Shown here piece after piece: positions 43,694-53,831 of a stretch of DNA of 64,000 bases. The notes below the pieces were generated by a model. That model had not been told where the DNA came from. It saw only the letters and a list, made by a program, of their open reading frames with translations, and made no database searches. The number at the start of each line of letters is the position of its first letter. The first letter of the stretch is position 1. Origin of the DNA: Clostridiales bacterium (GTDB lineage Bacteria > Bacillota > Clostridia > Lachnospirales > Lachnospiraceae); the NCBI GenBank assembly GCA_021199255.1, contig JAJQIK010000072.1, positions 62,001-126,000 on the forward strand, given 5' to 3'. The position numbers and the translations under genes were made by a program.

Positions 43694-43765
43694 AATAGTA
43701 ACGGTCCGGTACATCGAATCATTCCTGTTGGGATGTGTCGGTTTGCTAAACGGTTACTATTTTTG
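43694..43765 (+). terminator. Long hairpin terminator after lexA
   Basis: AATAGTAAC pairs with GTTACTATT. An inner CCG/CGG and ACATC/GATGT stem sits inside, and TTTTTG follows. It lies between lexA and the DUF378 gene. Confidence 0.75.
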
Positions 43766-43802
43766 TAAACCCGAAGAAATATGCTTTGGAATGGAGGAAA
43801 AC

Positions 43803-44024
43803 ATGAAAAATAAAGGTTTAGATTGTCTTGCCCTGACGATTGCCATTATAGGCGCTATTAACTGGGGTCTGATCGGTCTTTTCAGTTTTGACCTTGTGGC
43901 GTTTATTTTTGGTAATATGTCATGGCTTTCCAGAATTATTTATGCTTTGGTTGGTATCGCCGGTCTTTATATCATTACATTTTATATGTATGCGGGCGGT
44001 GAGGCCAGAGAAATCGACTCATAG
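43803..44024 (+). CDS. DUF378 membrane protein (YuzA-like), 73 aa
   Basis: Two transmembrane helices: ALTIAIIGAINWGLIGLFSF carries the family-typical GxINWGL, and IIYALVGIAGLYIITFYM follows. GGAGG lies 7 bases before the ATG at 43803; longer upstream frames are not supported. The function is unknown across the family. Confidence 0.85.
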   Translation: MKNKGLDCLALTIAIIGAINWGLIGLFSFDLVAFIFGNMSWLSRIIYALVGIAGLYIITFYMYAGGEAREIDS

Positions 44025-44084
44025 GAACAAATGCGGGCAGCCCGCTTTGAAATGTTGAAATAAGAATGAAAAGATTTCTCAGGA

Positions 44085-44132
44085 AAAAGGAGCCGGATTT
44101 ATGAAGTTCATCTCATAATTCCGGCTCCTTTT
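44085..44132. terminator. Bidirectional terminator between convergent genes
   Basis: AAAAGGAGCCGGA and TCCGGCTCCTTTT form a perfect 13-bp stem with T runs on both strands. It serves the DUF378 gene (+) and the end of the rplU-rsfS group (-). Confidence 0.9.
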
Positions 44133-44168
44133 CCGCGCGTTATCCGGCGTACTTTTTTACAAGCACTT

Positions 44169-44525
44169 TTACAGGCTGTCCGCTTCCACCAGCTTGCCGT
44201 CCCGCCAGATACGCTCCAAATCATAGAACAGACGGTTTTCTTTGTCAAAGATATGGATAATCACATCATGATAGTCCAGAAGAACCCAGTTCGCATTCTG
44301 ATAGCCCTCAACCTGCTTCAGGGGGTATCCCGCTTTGCCAAGAAGCTCTTCTACATTGTCCGATAGGGCCTGAATCTGACTTCTGTTATTTCCGTTAGCG
44401 ATAATAAAATAATCCGCGATAACGGATACCCCGCTGATATCGATAATCTTGATATCCTCGGCCTTTTTGTCCTCCAGGGCCTGAATTACTAATTTTGCCA
44501 TTTCTCTGGATTTGGTATTTTCCAT
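44169..44525 (-). CDS. rsfS: Ribosome silencing factor RsfS
   Basis: The 118-residue protein binds L14 and blocks subunit joining in starvation. Family motifs are IQALEDKKAEDIKIIDI, ADYFIIANGNNRSQIQAL, the aromatic WVLLDYHDVIIHIF and YDLERIW. It is last in the nadD-yqeK-rsfS group, 20 bases after yqeK. Confidence 0.96.
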   Translation of the reverse strand: MENTKSREMAKLVIQALEDKKAEDIKIIDISGVSVIADYFIIANGNNRSQIQALSDNVEELLGKAGYPLKQVEGYQNANWVLLDYHDVIIHIFDKENRLFYDLERIWRDGKLVEADSL

Positions 44526-44545
44526 AGGTTTTTCTCTCCCTGCTC

Positions 44546-45181
44546 TTAATAGATTGCGCTTGCGCCTTGAGAATTTTGCTCTCTCTGCTGATGGTCATAA
44601 AACTGAAATGTCTGTTGTGTCATAGAATCCACCTGCCCGCCTTTTTGAGACAGGTAGGCTAACGTATCCTCCAAAATCTTACGCAGGGCAGCGTCCAGAT
44701 CCTGATAGGCCAGCCTGCGTACCTGAGGCAGATTCTGCGCGTGCTTCCGTCCCGGCTCAATGTAATCCGCAATATATACGATCTTTTCCAGCAGGCTCAT
44801 ATTCGGCCTGCCGGTGGTATGGTAACGGATAGCGTTTAGAATATCCTCGTCACGGATCTGATATTTCGTCCTGGCCAGGACGCTTCCCGCCTTTGCGTGA
44901 AGCAGCGGCGAGTTTTCCATTGCTTCCGCTTCCGACAACGCTACATGGTTTTGGGTGCAAACTGCAGCCTGCCTGGAATGGCTCATGCATTTGGCGCAAT
45001 CGTGCAACATTCCTGCCGTCAACGCCTTATCGATATCCTCTCCGTATATCATGGCCAGATTTGCCGCGGTATAGGCAACGCCAAGGGTATGTTCATAACG
45101 CTTGGGCTCCAGTTTCTTTTCCATTGTTTTCCTGAGTCTGTTTAGTTCCGATGTTTTCATGGTTTCGTCTGTCCTGTCCAT
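44546..45181 (-). CDS. yqeK: HD-domain hydrolase YqeK (diadenosine tetraphosphatase family)
   Basis: The protein is about 211 residues. An HD core has RYEHTLGVAYTAANLA, LHDCAKCMS and IRYHTTG, with metal-binding His and Asp. YqeK enzymes split Ap4A symmetrically. The start is uncertain: ATG at 45181 or 45160, both just after the nadD stop at 45210. The N-terminal extension overlapping nadD is not supported by the family. Confidence 0.92.
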   Translation of the reverse strand: MDRTDETMKTSELNRLRKTMEKKLEPKRYEHTLGVAYTAANLAMIYGEDIDKALTAGMLHDCAKCMSHSRQAAVCTQNHVALSEAEAMENSPLLHAKAGSVLARTKYQIRDEDILNAIRYHTTGRPNMSLLEKIVYIADYIEPGRKHAQNLPQVRRLAYQDLDAALRKILEDTLAYLSQKGGQVDSMTQQTFQFYDHQQREQNSQGASAIY

Positions 45182-45209
45182 AAGCAAGCCGTTTGCAGTT
45201 TCTTTCCTG

Positions 45210-45827
45210 TTACGTCCGGTTTCTATAAAGCTGATGCGCCGCAATATATTCCGCCACTTCCCCGGGGACGTCCTCCGCTATGGATTCCCCCGCGGATATT
45301 TTGCGGCGGATATCGGAAGAGGAAATATCCAGCGTTTCCGTCTCTAAGAGAAAGATGCTTGCCCCATAATGCTTCCGCAGGCTCCGGATTTTCTCTTCCA
45401 TTTGCGCCGTTGTCCTGCCATCCCGCACCGCCGCCAGAATATGGCAGGCGGCAAAGAGGCGTTCCGGAGACGCCCAATGCTCCAGATGGAAGAGGCTGTC
45501 CGCCCCCAGGATAAAATAATATACCACGTCGGGATTCTTTTGCTTCAAAGTTTCCAAAGTCTCATAAGTATAAGTATTGCCGCCCTGTTCGATCTCCATT
45601 CTGGATAACGTAAAAGCGGGATTGCCCTGAATGGCCAGCGCGGTCATTTCCGCGCGTATCTCTCCTGCTTCTATATCTCTGGCATCTTTCATATAGGGAA
45701 CGCCGCAGGGCATGAAAAGCACTTCGTCAAGGGCGAACTGTTCTCTCGCTTTCTCGGCTATCATCAAATGTCCGTTATGAATAGGGTTAAATGTCCCGCC
45801 CATAATACCGACTTTTCTCATACTCAT
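45210..45827 (-). CDS. nadD: Nicotinate-nucleotide adenylyltransferase
   Basis: The 205-residue enzyme makes deamido-NAD from NaMN. Nucleotidyltransferase motifs are GGTFNPIHNGHL (usually GTFDPxHxGH) and SSSDIRRKI near the C-terminus. It starts 11 bases after yhbY. A second ATG lies two codons in. The order with yqeK and rsfS is the standard Firmicutes one. Confidence 0.96.
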   Translation of the reverse strand: MSMRKVGIMGGTFNPIHNGHLMIAEKAREQFALDEVLFMPCGVPYMKDARDIEAGEIRAEMTALAIQGNPAFTLSRMEIEQGGNTYTYETLETLKQKNPDVVYYFILGADSLFHLEHWASPERLFAACHILAAVRDGRTTAQMEEKIRSLRKHYGASIFLLETETLDISSSDIRRKISAGESIAEDVPGEVAEYIAAHQLYRNRT

Positions 45828-45837
45828 ATCTTTTTAT

Positions 45838-46131
45838 CTATGCCTTTGGAAATTCAATCTTAGGATTTTTCTTATCCGGTTTATATAACACGATTTTCTT
45901 GCCGATGACCTGCACTACCTGAGAACGGGTTCTCTCCGCGATCATCTGCGCCAGTTCCTTAGGATCGTCAAAACAATTCTTAAGCACCGTGATTTTAATA
46001 AGCTCTCTGGTGTTAAACGCTTCGTCAATCGCCGACACCAGCTCCGGCGTCAGACTGGACTTGCCCACGTTGCAGATGGGATCTATATTCATTGCCAGCC
46101 CCTTGAGATACGCTCTTTGCTTACTTGTCAT
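45838..46131 (-). CDS. yhbY: YhbY family RNA-binding (CRM domain) protein
   Basis: The 97-residue protein has a single CRM domain: LTSKQRAYLKG-type start, NIDPICNVGKSSL, IKITVLKN and the GxxG-like loop region VIGKKIVLYKP. It is associated with large-subunit assembly. It lies between obgE and nadD, 76 bases after obgE. Confidence 0.93.
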   Translation of the reverse strand: MTSKQRAYLKGLAMNIDPICNVGKSSLTPELVSAIDEAFNTRELIKITVLKNCFDDPKELAQMIAERTRSQVVQVIGKKIVLYKPDKKNPKIEFPKA

Positions 46132-46206
46132 AAAAATATCATATCCTTTCCCTGCCCTGACAGAACCGTTGGCCGCAAAGGCTTTTCTGCCCAGTTTCTC
46201 ATAAAA

Positions 46207-47640
<1,434 letters not shown>

Positions 47641-47925
47641 TTATTTCTCTACAGGATATACGGAAGCCTGTTTCTTGTCTCTTCCTTTTCTCTCAAAACG
47701 AAGAACACCGTCAACCAAAGCGAACAGCGTATCATCGCCGCCAATTCCTACATTGACGCCCGGATGAATCTTAGTTCCCCGCTGTCTGTATAAAATGTTT
47801 CCTGCCTTAACGAATTGTCCGTCAGCTCTCTTTGCACCTAATCTCTTGGACTCGGAATCTCTGCCGTTCTTAGTAGAACCAACACCCTTCTTATGTGCAA
47901 AAAATTGAAGGTTCATATTTAACAT
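47641..47925 (-). CDS. rpmA: 50S ribosomal protein L27 with cleavable leader
   Basis: The 94-residue protein starts [29 protein letters not shown] is the site at which Prp removes the N-terminal extension in Firmicutes. The L27 core follows ([20 protein letters not shown]). GGAGGTG within the prp stop region lies 9 bases before the ATG at 47925. Encoded directly after its protease. Confidence 0.97.
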   Translation of the reverse strand: MLNMNLQFFAHKKGVGSTKNGRDSESKRLGAKRADGQFVKAGNILYRQRGTKIHPGVNVGIGGDDTLFALVDGVLRFERKGRDKKQASVYPVEK

Positions 47926-47929
47926 GGTA

Positions 47930-48262
47930 TTACACCTCCTCAAATGTCAATTTACAATGTTTCTTCCCATATTGCTTTTCAATCTGGGAAAGTCCAAGCA
48001 CAAGAGAATCCATAAGCGCTCTGGAAGTCTCCTTCAAGGGCGGATTTACAAAAAAGCAGCGAATGGTTCCCGTTTCCTCATCTGACTCAACCGCCATCTC
48101 CTCCCCGGTTATTTCCTGAAGGGAATTAATGGTATTGATGACTAACGCGGAGATGGACGCGCATACAATATCGCTTCCATAATCGGCATATCCTGCGTGC
48201 CCGCTGCATATAAATCCCCGATACTCTCCTGCCCTGGTTTTATGAAATGTGATCTTGGTCAT
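47930..48262 (-). CDS. prp: Ribosomal-processing cysteine protease Prp
   Basis: The 110-residue protein has the catalytic His in [17 protein letters not shown] and Cys in [14 protein letters not shown]. It cleaves the L27 leader before L27 enters the ribosome. It lies between rplU and rpmA in the conserved L21-Prp-L27 order. Its 3' end contains the rpmA ribosome-binding site. Confidence 0.95.
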   Translation of the reverse strand: MTKITFHKTRAGEYRGFICSGHAGYADYGSDIVCASISALVINTINSLQEITGEEMAVESDEETGTIRCFFVNPPLKETSRALMDSLVLGLSQIEKQYGKKHCKLTFEEV

Positions 48263-48306
48263 CTCACACCTCTTCGCGATACACGAATCATAAAATCCTG
48301 CGAATA

Positions 48307-48612
48307 CTAAGCGTTGATTTTATCGATCTTAATCTGTGTGTATGCTTGCCTATGACCATTTTTCTTGTGATAGCCTGTTTTTCTCTTATACTTATAAACG
48401 ATAACCTTACGAGCCTTGCCCTGATCCATAACGGTTCCTGTTACGGTCGCGTTCTCCACATCAGCAGCAACCTTAAGCTCCTTATCGCTAACAGCTATAA
48501 CCTGATCAAATGTTACAGAAGCACCTACTTCAACGTCCAGCTTTTCAACCTTGATAACGTCTCCTTCAGATACTTTGTACTGCTTCCCACCTGTTGCAAT
48601 AATTGCGTACAT
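48307..48612 (-). CDS. rplU: 50S ribosomal protein L21
   Basis: The 101-residue protein begins [20 protein letters not shown] and ends [14 protein letters not shown], with [14 protein letters not shown] in the C-terminal rRNA-binding part. AGGAGGTG lies before the ATG at 48612. It is first of its operon, with a strong promoter and a structured leader. Confidence 0.97.
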   Translation of the reverse strand: MYAIIATGGKQYKVSEGDVIKVEKLDVEVGASVTFDQVIAVSDKELKVAADVENATVTGTVMDQGKARKVIVYKYKRKTGYHKKNGHRQAYTQIKIDKINA

Positions 48613-48705
48613 ATGGCACCTCCTATTCATGAACCCTAAGTTCATTTACTCGCTGGCTTCGGTGACGCCCAAAGGGCATACTTGTACCACGCCATGCGGC
48701 ATACT
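48613..48705 (-). promoter_or_regulatory. Structured leader of the rplU operon (L21 leader type)
   Basis: The untranslated leader can form GCC-GCAT-GGC, a GTG...GCCC-TTT-GGGC...CAC hairpin, and ATGAAC with GTTCAT directly before the AGGAGG. Leaders of L21 operons in Firmicutes are known autoregulatory RNAs. Assignment is by position and folding, not by alignment. Confidence 0.6.
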
Positions 48706-48710
48706 TAAGT

Positions 48711-48739
48711 ATCATAACTGTTTTGGGTTTATTTGTCAA
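48711..48739 (-). promoter_or_regulatory. Promoter of the rplU operon
   Basis: On the minus strand a perfect TTGACA, a 17-base spacer and TATGAT. Confidence 0.85.
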
Positions 48740-48752
48740 TGGCTTATGAGAA

Positions 48753-48783
48753 AATATCGCCAGGAATATCGCCAGAAAATATC
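48753..48783. repeat. Short direct repeats upstream of the rplU promoter
   Basis: AATATCGCCAG occurs twice in tandem with a 12-base period (48753-48764 and 48765-48776), followed by a partial AAATATC. It lies 14 bases upstream of the -35. Confidence 0.7.
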
Positions 48784-48802
48784 ATCATGCCATAAAGGCG
48801 GA

Positions 48803-49297
48803 TTATAAAAGGGCTTCCAGCTCCTCTTCCTGATAAAAAAAGAACATCAGGAGCGCCAGCGCCGCCACGCCCACCGTAATATACATATCCGCCACATTAA
48901 ATTTAGGGAAATCGATGGGGACAAAATAAATAAAATCCACCACGTACCGATAGCGGACGCGGTCGATCAGATTACCCAAAGCTCCGCTTATGATAAGCAA
49001 AAGGCAGCCTTTCATCCAGAAGAAACGTTTCCCCAGGGGCAGCCGGCAGTATTTCCAAATAATAAAGAGAATGACAAGGGACGTCAGCATAATGAGAAAT
49101 ACCTGTCTGCCGGAAAAGGAACTGAAGGCGGCTCCGGTATTTTCCAGATAACTAAATTCCAGTATCCGATCGATAACGACAAAGCTCTCCCGGCCTTTCA
49201 GCCTCCTGACCGCCAACAGCTTGGTATATTGGTCGAGAAACAACAGCGCGGCGGCCAAGAGCACACTTACAATATAATAGGTTTTCCTGTTATTCAT
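48803..49297 (-). CDS. lspA: Lipoprotein signal peptidase (LspA), copy 2
   Basis: The 164-residue paralog of the 32914 gene has four transmembrane helices, FSYLENTGAAFSSFSG, GNLIDRVRYRYVVDFIYF and FNVADMYI, with the catalytic Asp pair intact. The ATG at 49297 follows AAAGGAG. It overlaps the NUDIX gene end by 8 bases, so they are coupled. The long upstream in-frame stretch is a shadow of the NUDIX gene. Confidence 0.95.
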   Translation of the reverse strand: MNNRKTYYIVSVLLAAALLFLDQYTKLLAVRRLKGRESFVVIDRILEFSYLENTGAAFSSFSGRQVFLIMLTSLVILFIIWKYCRLPLGKRFFWMKGCLLLIISGALGNLIDRVRYRYVVDFIYFVPIDFPKFNVADMYITVGVAALALLMFFFYQEEELEALL

Positions 49298-49874
49298 ATG
49301 TTCTCCTTTCGGAACCTGCCTGCGGCTTCTGAATCGTAAAGAAATAGGCCGCCATCTGCGCACGGGAGCTAAATTCCTCTGTCTCCAGCAATTCCAGTAC
49401 CTCTTCCCTGGTATAGAACCGGGCGTTGATCTGTTCATTGTCGGAAGTATGATCTGCGAAATCGCCCTCCGCCTCCACAAAGGCGATCTGGGTTTTGACG
49501 TCGGAAAAGGCGACTGCGGCAAAGGACGGAGGCAGAAGGGCGCGGAGCTTTTTGACTGATAACCCGGTTTCTTCATATAATTCCCGCGAGATACATTCCT
49601 CCATGGACTCGCCCTCTTCGATCATTCCGGCGCACAGATTATAAATATAACGGTTGACTCCCATACGGAACTCCCGGAGCAGCAAAAGCCTGTCCTGATA
49701 ATATGCCACAATGGACACGCCGCTGACGCACTGTCCCAGGGCTTCGGGACCTGCTATTTCATTGCGGCTGACAATCTCATATCGCTTTTCCCGGCCTGCC
49801 TTATTCAGATAAGTCAGCTCATAATTCTTCAAATATTTTCCATCCCTTACCTTTTCCATCCCAAGAAATTTCAT
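49290..49874 (-). CDS. NUDIX hydrolase, ADP-ribose pyrophosphatase-like
   Basis: The 194-residue protein has a complete NUDIX box GMIEEGESMEECISRELYEETG (GX5EX7REUXEEXGU pattern). ADP-sugar hydrolysis is the most common activity of this branch. It overlaps the RNase G end by 4 bases and the lspA2 start by 8, so rng, nudix and lspA2 form a tight operon. Confidence 0.93.
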   Translation of the reverse strand: MKFLGMEKVRDGKYLKNYELTYLNKAGREKRYEIVSRNEIAGPEALGQCVSGVSIVAYYQDRLLLLREFRMGVNRYIYNLCAGMIEEGESMEECISRELYEETGLSVKKLRALLPPSFAAVAFSDVKTQIAFVEAEGDFADHTSDNEQINARFYTREEVLELLETEEFSSRAQMAAYFFTIQKPQAGSERRTYE

Positions 49875-51130
49875 GAGCCGCTCCTCCGTATTTGCTCCGC
49901 AAAGCTGGGACTGATCTTTTTTCTGGTCAGCTCCAGCAGCCCCAGGCCTGTCATATCCACTACATGAGCCTTCACCGCGTCCTTTTTTAAGAGGCTCCGC
50001 ATATACTCAACCAACTGCGCTTCATGCTCCCTGCGCTCCATATTAATAAAGTCTACCAGAATCATTCCCGATAAGTTTCTGGCTCGAAGCTGCAGCGCAA
50101 TCATTTCCGCCGCCTCCAGGTTAATCCGCAGGAAGGTTTCTTCCTTGTCTTTTCCTTTTATATATTTTCCGCTATTGACGTCGATGGAAATCAGGGCTTC
50201 CGTGGGCTCGATAACCAGATAGCCGCCGGATTTCAGCCATACCTTTTGATCCAGAAGCTCTTTTACGCGGATTTCTACCGCGTATAGTTTATAGAGGGGA
50301 AGCATGGGGTCTTCGTAGAGACGAACGGGGATAGGGTTGGGCAGGCGGTCTGCCACTTCGGCTTTCAGCGTCTCATATACCTCCGGCAGATCGGTGATGA
50401 CCTCGTCATATTCCGTCCGGTACATATTCTGTACAAATTCCACATAATCGGGCTTGCTCCGGTACAGGCAGCTATAACAGGTACGGTTCCTGGCAATGGC
50501 GGTTATATGCTGCAATTCCTCATAAAGCCTTTGAGCCTCTGCAATCAAAGGTTCCTCCGTCTCCAGCTCCCCGGCGTTGGTTCTGACAATCAGCGGACAT
50601 ACGGCAGCTATCTGCTGTAATGCTTCTATGCTGCGGAAGCTCTTCTGCTGTTTGGAACCAAGCTTGGAGGAAACCTGTACCATTTCCGCTTTGCCAGGAG
50701 CCGCTCCCTGCTTCCCTGCTTTGCGAACTGCCCCGGGCAGGCCGACCACCGCATAGCTTCCCGCACGGGAGATACGCGCGGTCACGCCAGCCAGCTTCGT
50801 TTTCATGGGTTCCTTGACGATTTGAACCAGCACTTCGTCGCCGACCCTTAACGTTCCGTCGGCTTCCCGATTGGCGACATATGCATCTGCGGCCTCCGAG
50901 AGGGGCAGAAAGGTCAGATACCCCCCTCCCAGATCCACAAAGGCAGCTCCGATGTTGGCGGCCAGCTTCTGGACTCTTCCGATATAGATATTGCCGATTT
51001 CATATGCGTCTTTCGCCCCGCCAAGCTCTTCCTTCTGCGCCTGGGCTGCCAGAATCTGATTGTCCCGTATCAAAAGGGAAAGCAGCCTATTATATCCTTT
51101 TACGATTAAAATCTTACCTGTATTTGTCAT
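49871..51130 (-). CDS. rng: Ribonuclease E/G family protein, short
   Basis: The protein is about 419 residues. An S1 domain (IYIGRVQKLAANIGAAFVDL) and the catalytic part with metal-binding Asp in SIDVNSGKY and VDFINM are present. It ends right after RKKISPSFAEQ, so the Zn-link Cys motif and the small domain of longer RNase E/G are missing. The start at 51130 aligns with the family; ATG at 51178 (one-base overlap with the previous gene) is also possible. It acts in RNA processing or decay. Confidence 0.9.
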   Translation of the reverse strand: MTNTGKILIVKGYNRLLSLLIRDNQILAAQAQKEELGGAKDAYEIGNIYIGRVQKLAANIGAAFVDLGGGYLTFLPLSEAADAYVANREADGTLRVGDEVLVQIVKEPMKTKLAGVTARISRAGSYAVVGLPGAVRKAGKQGAAPGKAEMVQVSSKLGSKQQKSFRSIEALQQIAAVCPLIVRTNAGELETEEPLIAEAQRLYEELQHITAIARNRTCYSCLYRSKPDYVEFVQNMYRTEYDEVITDLPEVYETLKAEVADRLPNPIPVRLYEDPMLPLYKLYAVEIRVKELLDQKVWLKSGGYLVIEPTEALISIDVNSGKYIKGKDKEETFLRINLEAAEMIALQLRARNLSGMILVDFINMERREHEAQLVEYMRSLLKKDAVKAHVVDMTGLGLLELTRKKISPSFAEQIRRSGS

Positions 51131-51177
51131 GATTTGATGCTTCCATAGTTTTGTGTTTAAAAAAAACAGTTCCGTCA

Positions 51178-51906
51178 TTACCCCGCAGAGCTGACGGCGC
51201 AGGCCGATAACGGCACAAATTCATGCGGCTGCCCCTCCTTTGCCAAATCCGTATAGGTTTCCAGTCTGGTGATCTGGTATGACGATGGGGGAATCTCCAC
51301 ACGGGCAAACGCACAGAGCTTCTCAAACACCATGGAGGGCTTGATATTGCCGCTGCTGCTGGCGTTTACTGTCATACGGACTGCCGCCGTCCCTTCCGCT
51401 GAAATTTCATAGATTCCCTGTTTTAAATCCAGCTCCAGGACACTTTTTTTGGTCTCCTTGGTATAGGGAATCGCTTCCTGCGCATAGAAAGCCTTCAGTA
51501 CCTCCTCCAGATTCTGTATACCGAAATCTCCTGTGAGACTGTGGAGACGATAGGAGGCGGCCGCCACGCTTGCCATGGCGTTCCCGGCGGTGGCGGGAAG
51601 GATACCGACGGAGAGGATTTCCATCCCTTCTACCATCACCCGGTTCAGCGCGTCCTTCATTGCCTCCGTTGTAGTGATGGAACGCACCTCAATATCCAGA
51701 TATTCTCCCGTGCTTTCCAGCCCCACGCCCAGAGGAGCCGCAAAGGACATAATCTGATGGGGGCTGAATCCCTCGGAATATTTAATGTCTATGCCCGCCC
51801 GCCGGATAGCTTTCTGGAAAAAACGCATAATATCCAGATGGCCGATGAATTTCATAACGCCGTATTTGGCAAATTTTATTCTGATTTTTATTCCCTGTTG
51901 AAGCAT
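51178..51906 (-). CDS. DUF2344/TIGR03936 radical SAM-associated protein
   Basis: The 242-residue protein has KIRIKFAKYGVMKFIGHLDI and RAGIDIKYSEGFSPHQIMSF, typical of DUF2344. It is nearly always encoded with the TIGR03960 radical SAM protein, as here, overlapping its end by 19 bases. GGAGGTGG precedes the ATG at 51906. The function is unknown; an RNA or ribosome modification role is suggested by the neighbours rng and rplU. Confidence 0.92.
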   Translation of the reverse strand: MLQQGIKIRIKFAKYGVMKFIGHLDIMRFFQKAIRRAGIDIKYSEGFSPHQIMSFAAPLGVGLESTGEYLDIEVRSITTTEAMKDALNRVMVEGMEILSVGILPATAGNAMASVAAASYRLHSLTGDFGIQNLEEVLKAFYAQEAIPYTKETKKSVLELDLKQGIYEISAEGTAAVRMTVNASSSGNIKPSMVFEKLCAFARVEIPPSSYQITRLETYTDLAKEGQPHEFVPLSACAVSSAG

Positions 51907-53756
51907 ATTCCACCTCCGAATCTGCTGGCGCCGCAGCCCTGACACTGGCTCCTGCAGTTAGGTGACACCGTTCCTTCCTGAGCTTTCTTCCATTCCCGCA
52001 GCAGAAATTCCCTCGTCACGCCGCAGTCTAAGAAATCCCAGGGGAATATCTCGTCATCGGAACGCTCCCTTGTGGTATAAAAGCCGATATCCAGACCACA
52101 GTCCCGGAAGCAGGAAAGCCACACATCGTTTTGGAAATATTCGCTCCAGGAATCAAACATACAGCCCCGCCTGTAGGCTTCCAGAATCACGGCCGCCACC
52201 CTGCGGTCGCCTCTGGCGAAAACGCCTTCCAGAACGCTTACGTCTGCTTCATGCCAATTATATTTAATACTCTTTTGGTTGAGCTGTTCCCGAATCCCTT
52301 TTCTGGTCAGATACGCCTTTTCCAGAAACTGCTCCCTGGTGCACATGGGCGCCCACTGGAAGGGGGTAAAGGGCTTCGGAATGAAAAAGGAGGTGCTTGC
52401 CACGATCTGCACCCTGCCGTTGGTGCGCTTGTCCTTAGGTACCGTGTCGAAAAAGACGGCCGCGATCTTATTAGACAGGTCGCCGATCCCAAGAATATCC
52501 TCCTCTGTCTCGGTAGGCAGCCCCAGCATAAAATACAGCTTGACCCTTGTCCAGCCTCCTTCAAAGGCAAGCGCCGCGCCTTTTAAAATGACTTCTTCGG
52601 TCAATCCTTTATTGATTACGTCGCGGAGCCGCTGGCTTCCCGCTTCGGGGGCAAAGGTAAGGCTGCTCTTTTTCACATCTTGCACCTTACTCATTACGTC
52701 CAGAGAAAAAGCGTCGATTCTAAGGGAGGGCAGGGAAATATTAATATGCCTGCGGCCACAGTCCTCGATTAAGAAATCCAACAGCTCGTTTAATCTGGAA
52801 TAGTCGCTGGAGCTCAGGGAACTGAGGGAAATTTCCTCATGGCCCGTATTCTGAAGCGTTTCCACGGCATATTCCTTCAGCTTGTCCACGTCGCGCTCCC
52901 TGACCGGACGGTAAAGCTGTCCCGCCTGACAGAACCGGCAGCCGCGGATACAGCCCCGCTGAATCTCCAGCACGACGCGATCCTGGGTTACTTTGATAAA
53001 GGGCACAACCGGCTTGGTGGGATAATGGGCATCTGTCACATTCATGACAATTTCTTTCAAAATCCTGTCAGGCGCTTCCTCATATAATTTCTTCCGTCCC
53101 CGAATGGTTCCGTCTTCGTTGTAGAGCTCCTCATAAAATTGGGGGACATAGATGCCCGGAAGCTTCGCCGCCCCCTTTAGGAAATCCAGACGGGAGCCGC
53201 CCTGCTCCTGATTCTCCAGATACCAGTCCAGAAGCGGCCGATACTGCGTCTCCCCCTCCCCAATATAGAACAGGTCAAAGAAATCCGCGATGGGCTCCGG
53301 ATTATAGCTGCAGGGGCCGCCGCCAATCACGATGGGCATATCTTCTCCCCGTTCTGTGGCAAGCAGCGGAATCTGCGCCAGATCCAGCACCTGTAAAATA
53401 TTGGTGTAGCACATTTCGTATTGCAGGGTAATGCCCAGAAAATCCGCGTCTTTCACGGGCTCCTGGGATTCCAGCCCGAAAAGAGGGATATGATCTCTGC
53501 GCATCAGCCCGTCCAAATCTGTCCAAGGGGAATACACCCGTTCACACCACACGTCGTCCCATGCGTTAAACATACTGTATAAAATCTGGATTCCCAAATG
53601 GGACATTCCGATTTCATATACGTCCGGGAAACACATCACAAACCGGACGGCAATTTCCTCTTTATCCTTAACGACGGAATTTACTTCATTGCCGATATAG
53701 CGTGCCGGCTTTTCCACCTGCATTAAAATTTCGTCGCTTAACGCCAGCTTTCTCAT
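51888..53756 (-). CDS. TIGR03960 family B12-binding radical SAM protein
   Basis: The 622-residue protein has an N-terminal cobalamin-binding-like domain (MSHLGIQILYSMFN, IVIGGGPCSYNPEPIADFFD) and a radical-SAM core with CxxxCxxC in QRGCIRGCRFCQAGQLYRP. The C-terminal part has GVFARGDRRV and a cysteine-rich end (CRSQCQGCGASRFGGGIC). The start at 53756 follows GAGG. The chemistry is not established. It is paired with the DUF2344 gene. Confidence 0.93.
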   Translation of the reverse strand: MRKLALSDEILMQVEKPARYIGNEVNSVVKDKEEIAVRFVMCFPDVYEIGMSHLGIQILYSMFNAWDDVWCERVYSPWTDLDGLMRRDHIPLFGLESQEPVKDADFLGITLQYEMCYTNILQVLDLAQIPLLATERGEDMPIVIGGGPCSYNPEPIADFFDLFYIGEGETQYRPLLDWYLENQEQGGSRLDFLKGAAKLPGIYVPQFYEELYNEDGTIRGRKKLYEEAPDRILKEIVMNVTDAHYPTKPVVPFIKVTQDRVVLEIQRGCIRGCRFCQAGQLYRPVRERDVDKLKEYAVETLQNTGHEEISLSSLSSSDYSRLNELLDFLIEDCGRRHINISLPSLRIDAFSLDVMSKVQDVKKSSLTFAPEAGSQRLRDVINKGLTEEVILKGAALAFEGGWTRVKLYFMLGLPTETEEDILGIGDLSNKIAAVFFDTVPKDKRTNGRVQIVASTSFFIPKPFTPFQWAPMCTREQFLEKAYLTRKGIREQLNQKSIKYNWHEADVSVLEGVFARGDRRVAAVILEAYRRGCMFDSWSEYFQNDVWLSCFRDCGLDIGFYTTRERSDDEIFPWDFLDCGVTREFLLREWKKAQEGTVSPNCRSQCQGCGASRFGGGICFNRE

Positions 53757-53831
53757 GTCAATCCTCGCTTCCGCGTTTCTTTTGCTGCCCGCGCTGACCC
53801 GCACAGCCCGTTTCGTCTTAGTATATCGGAT

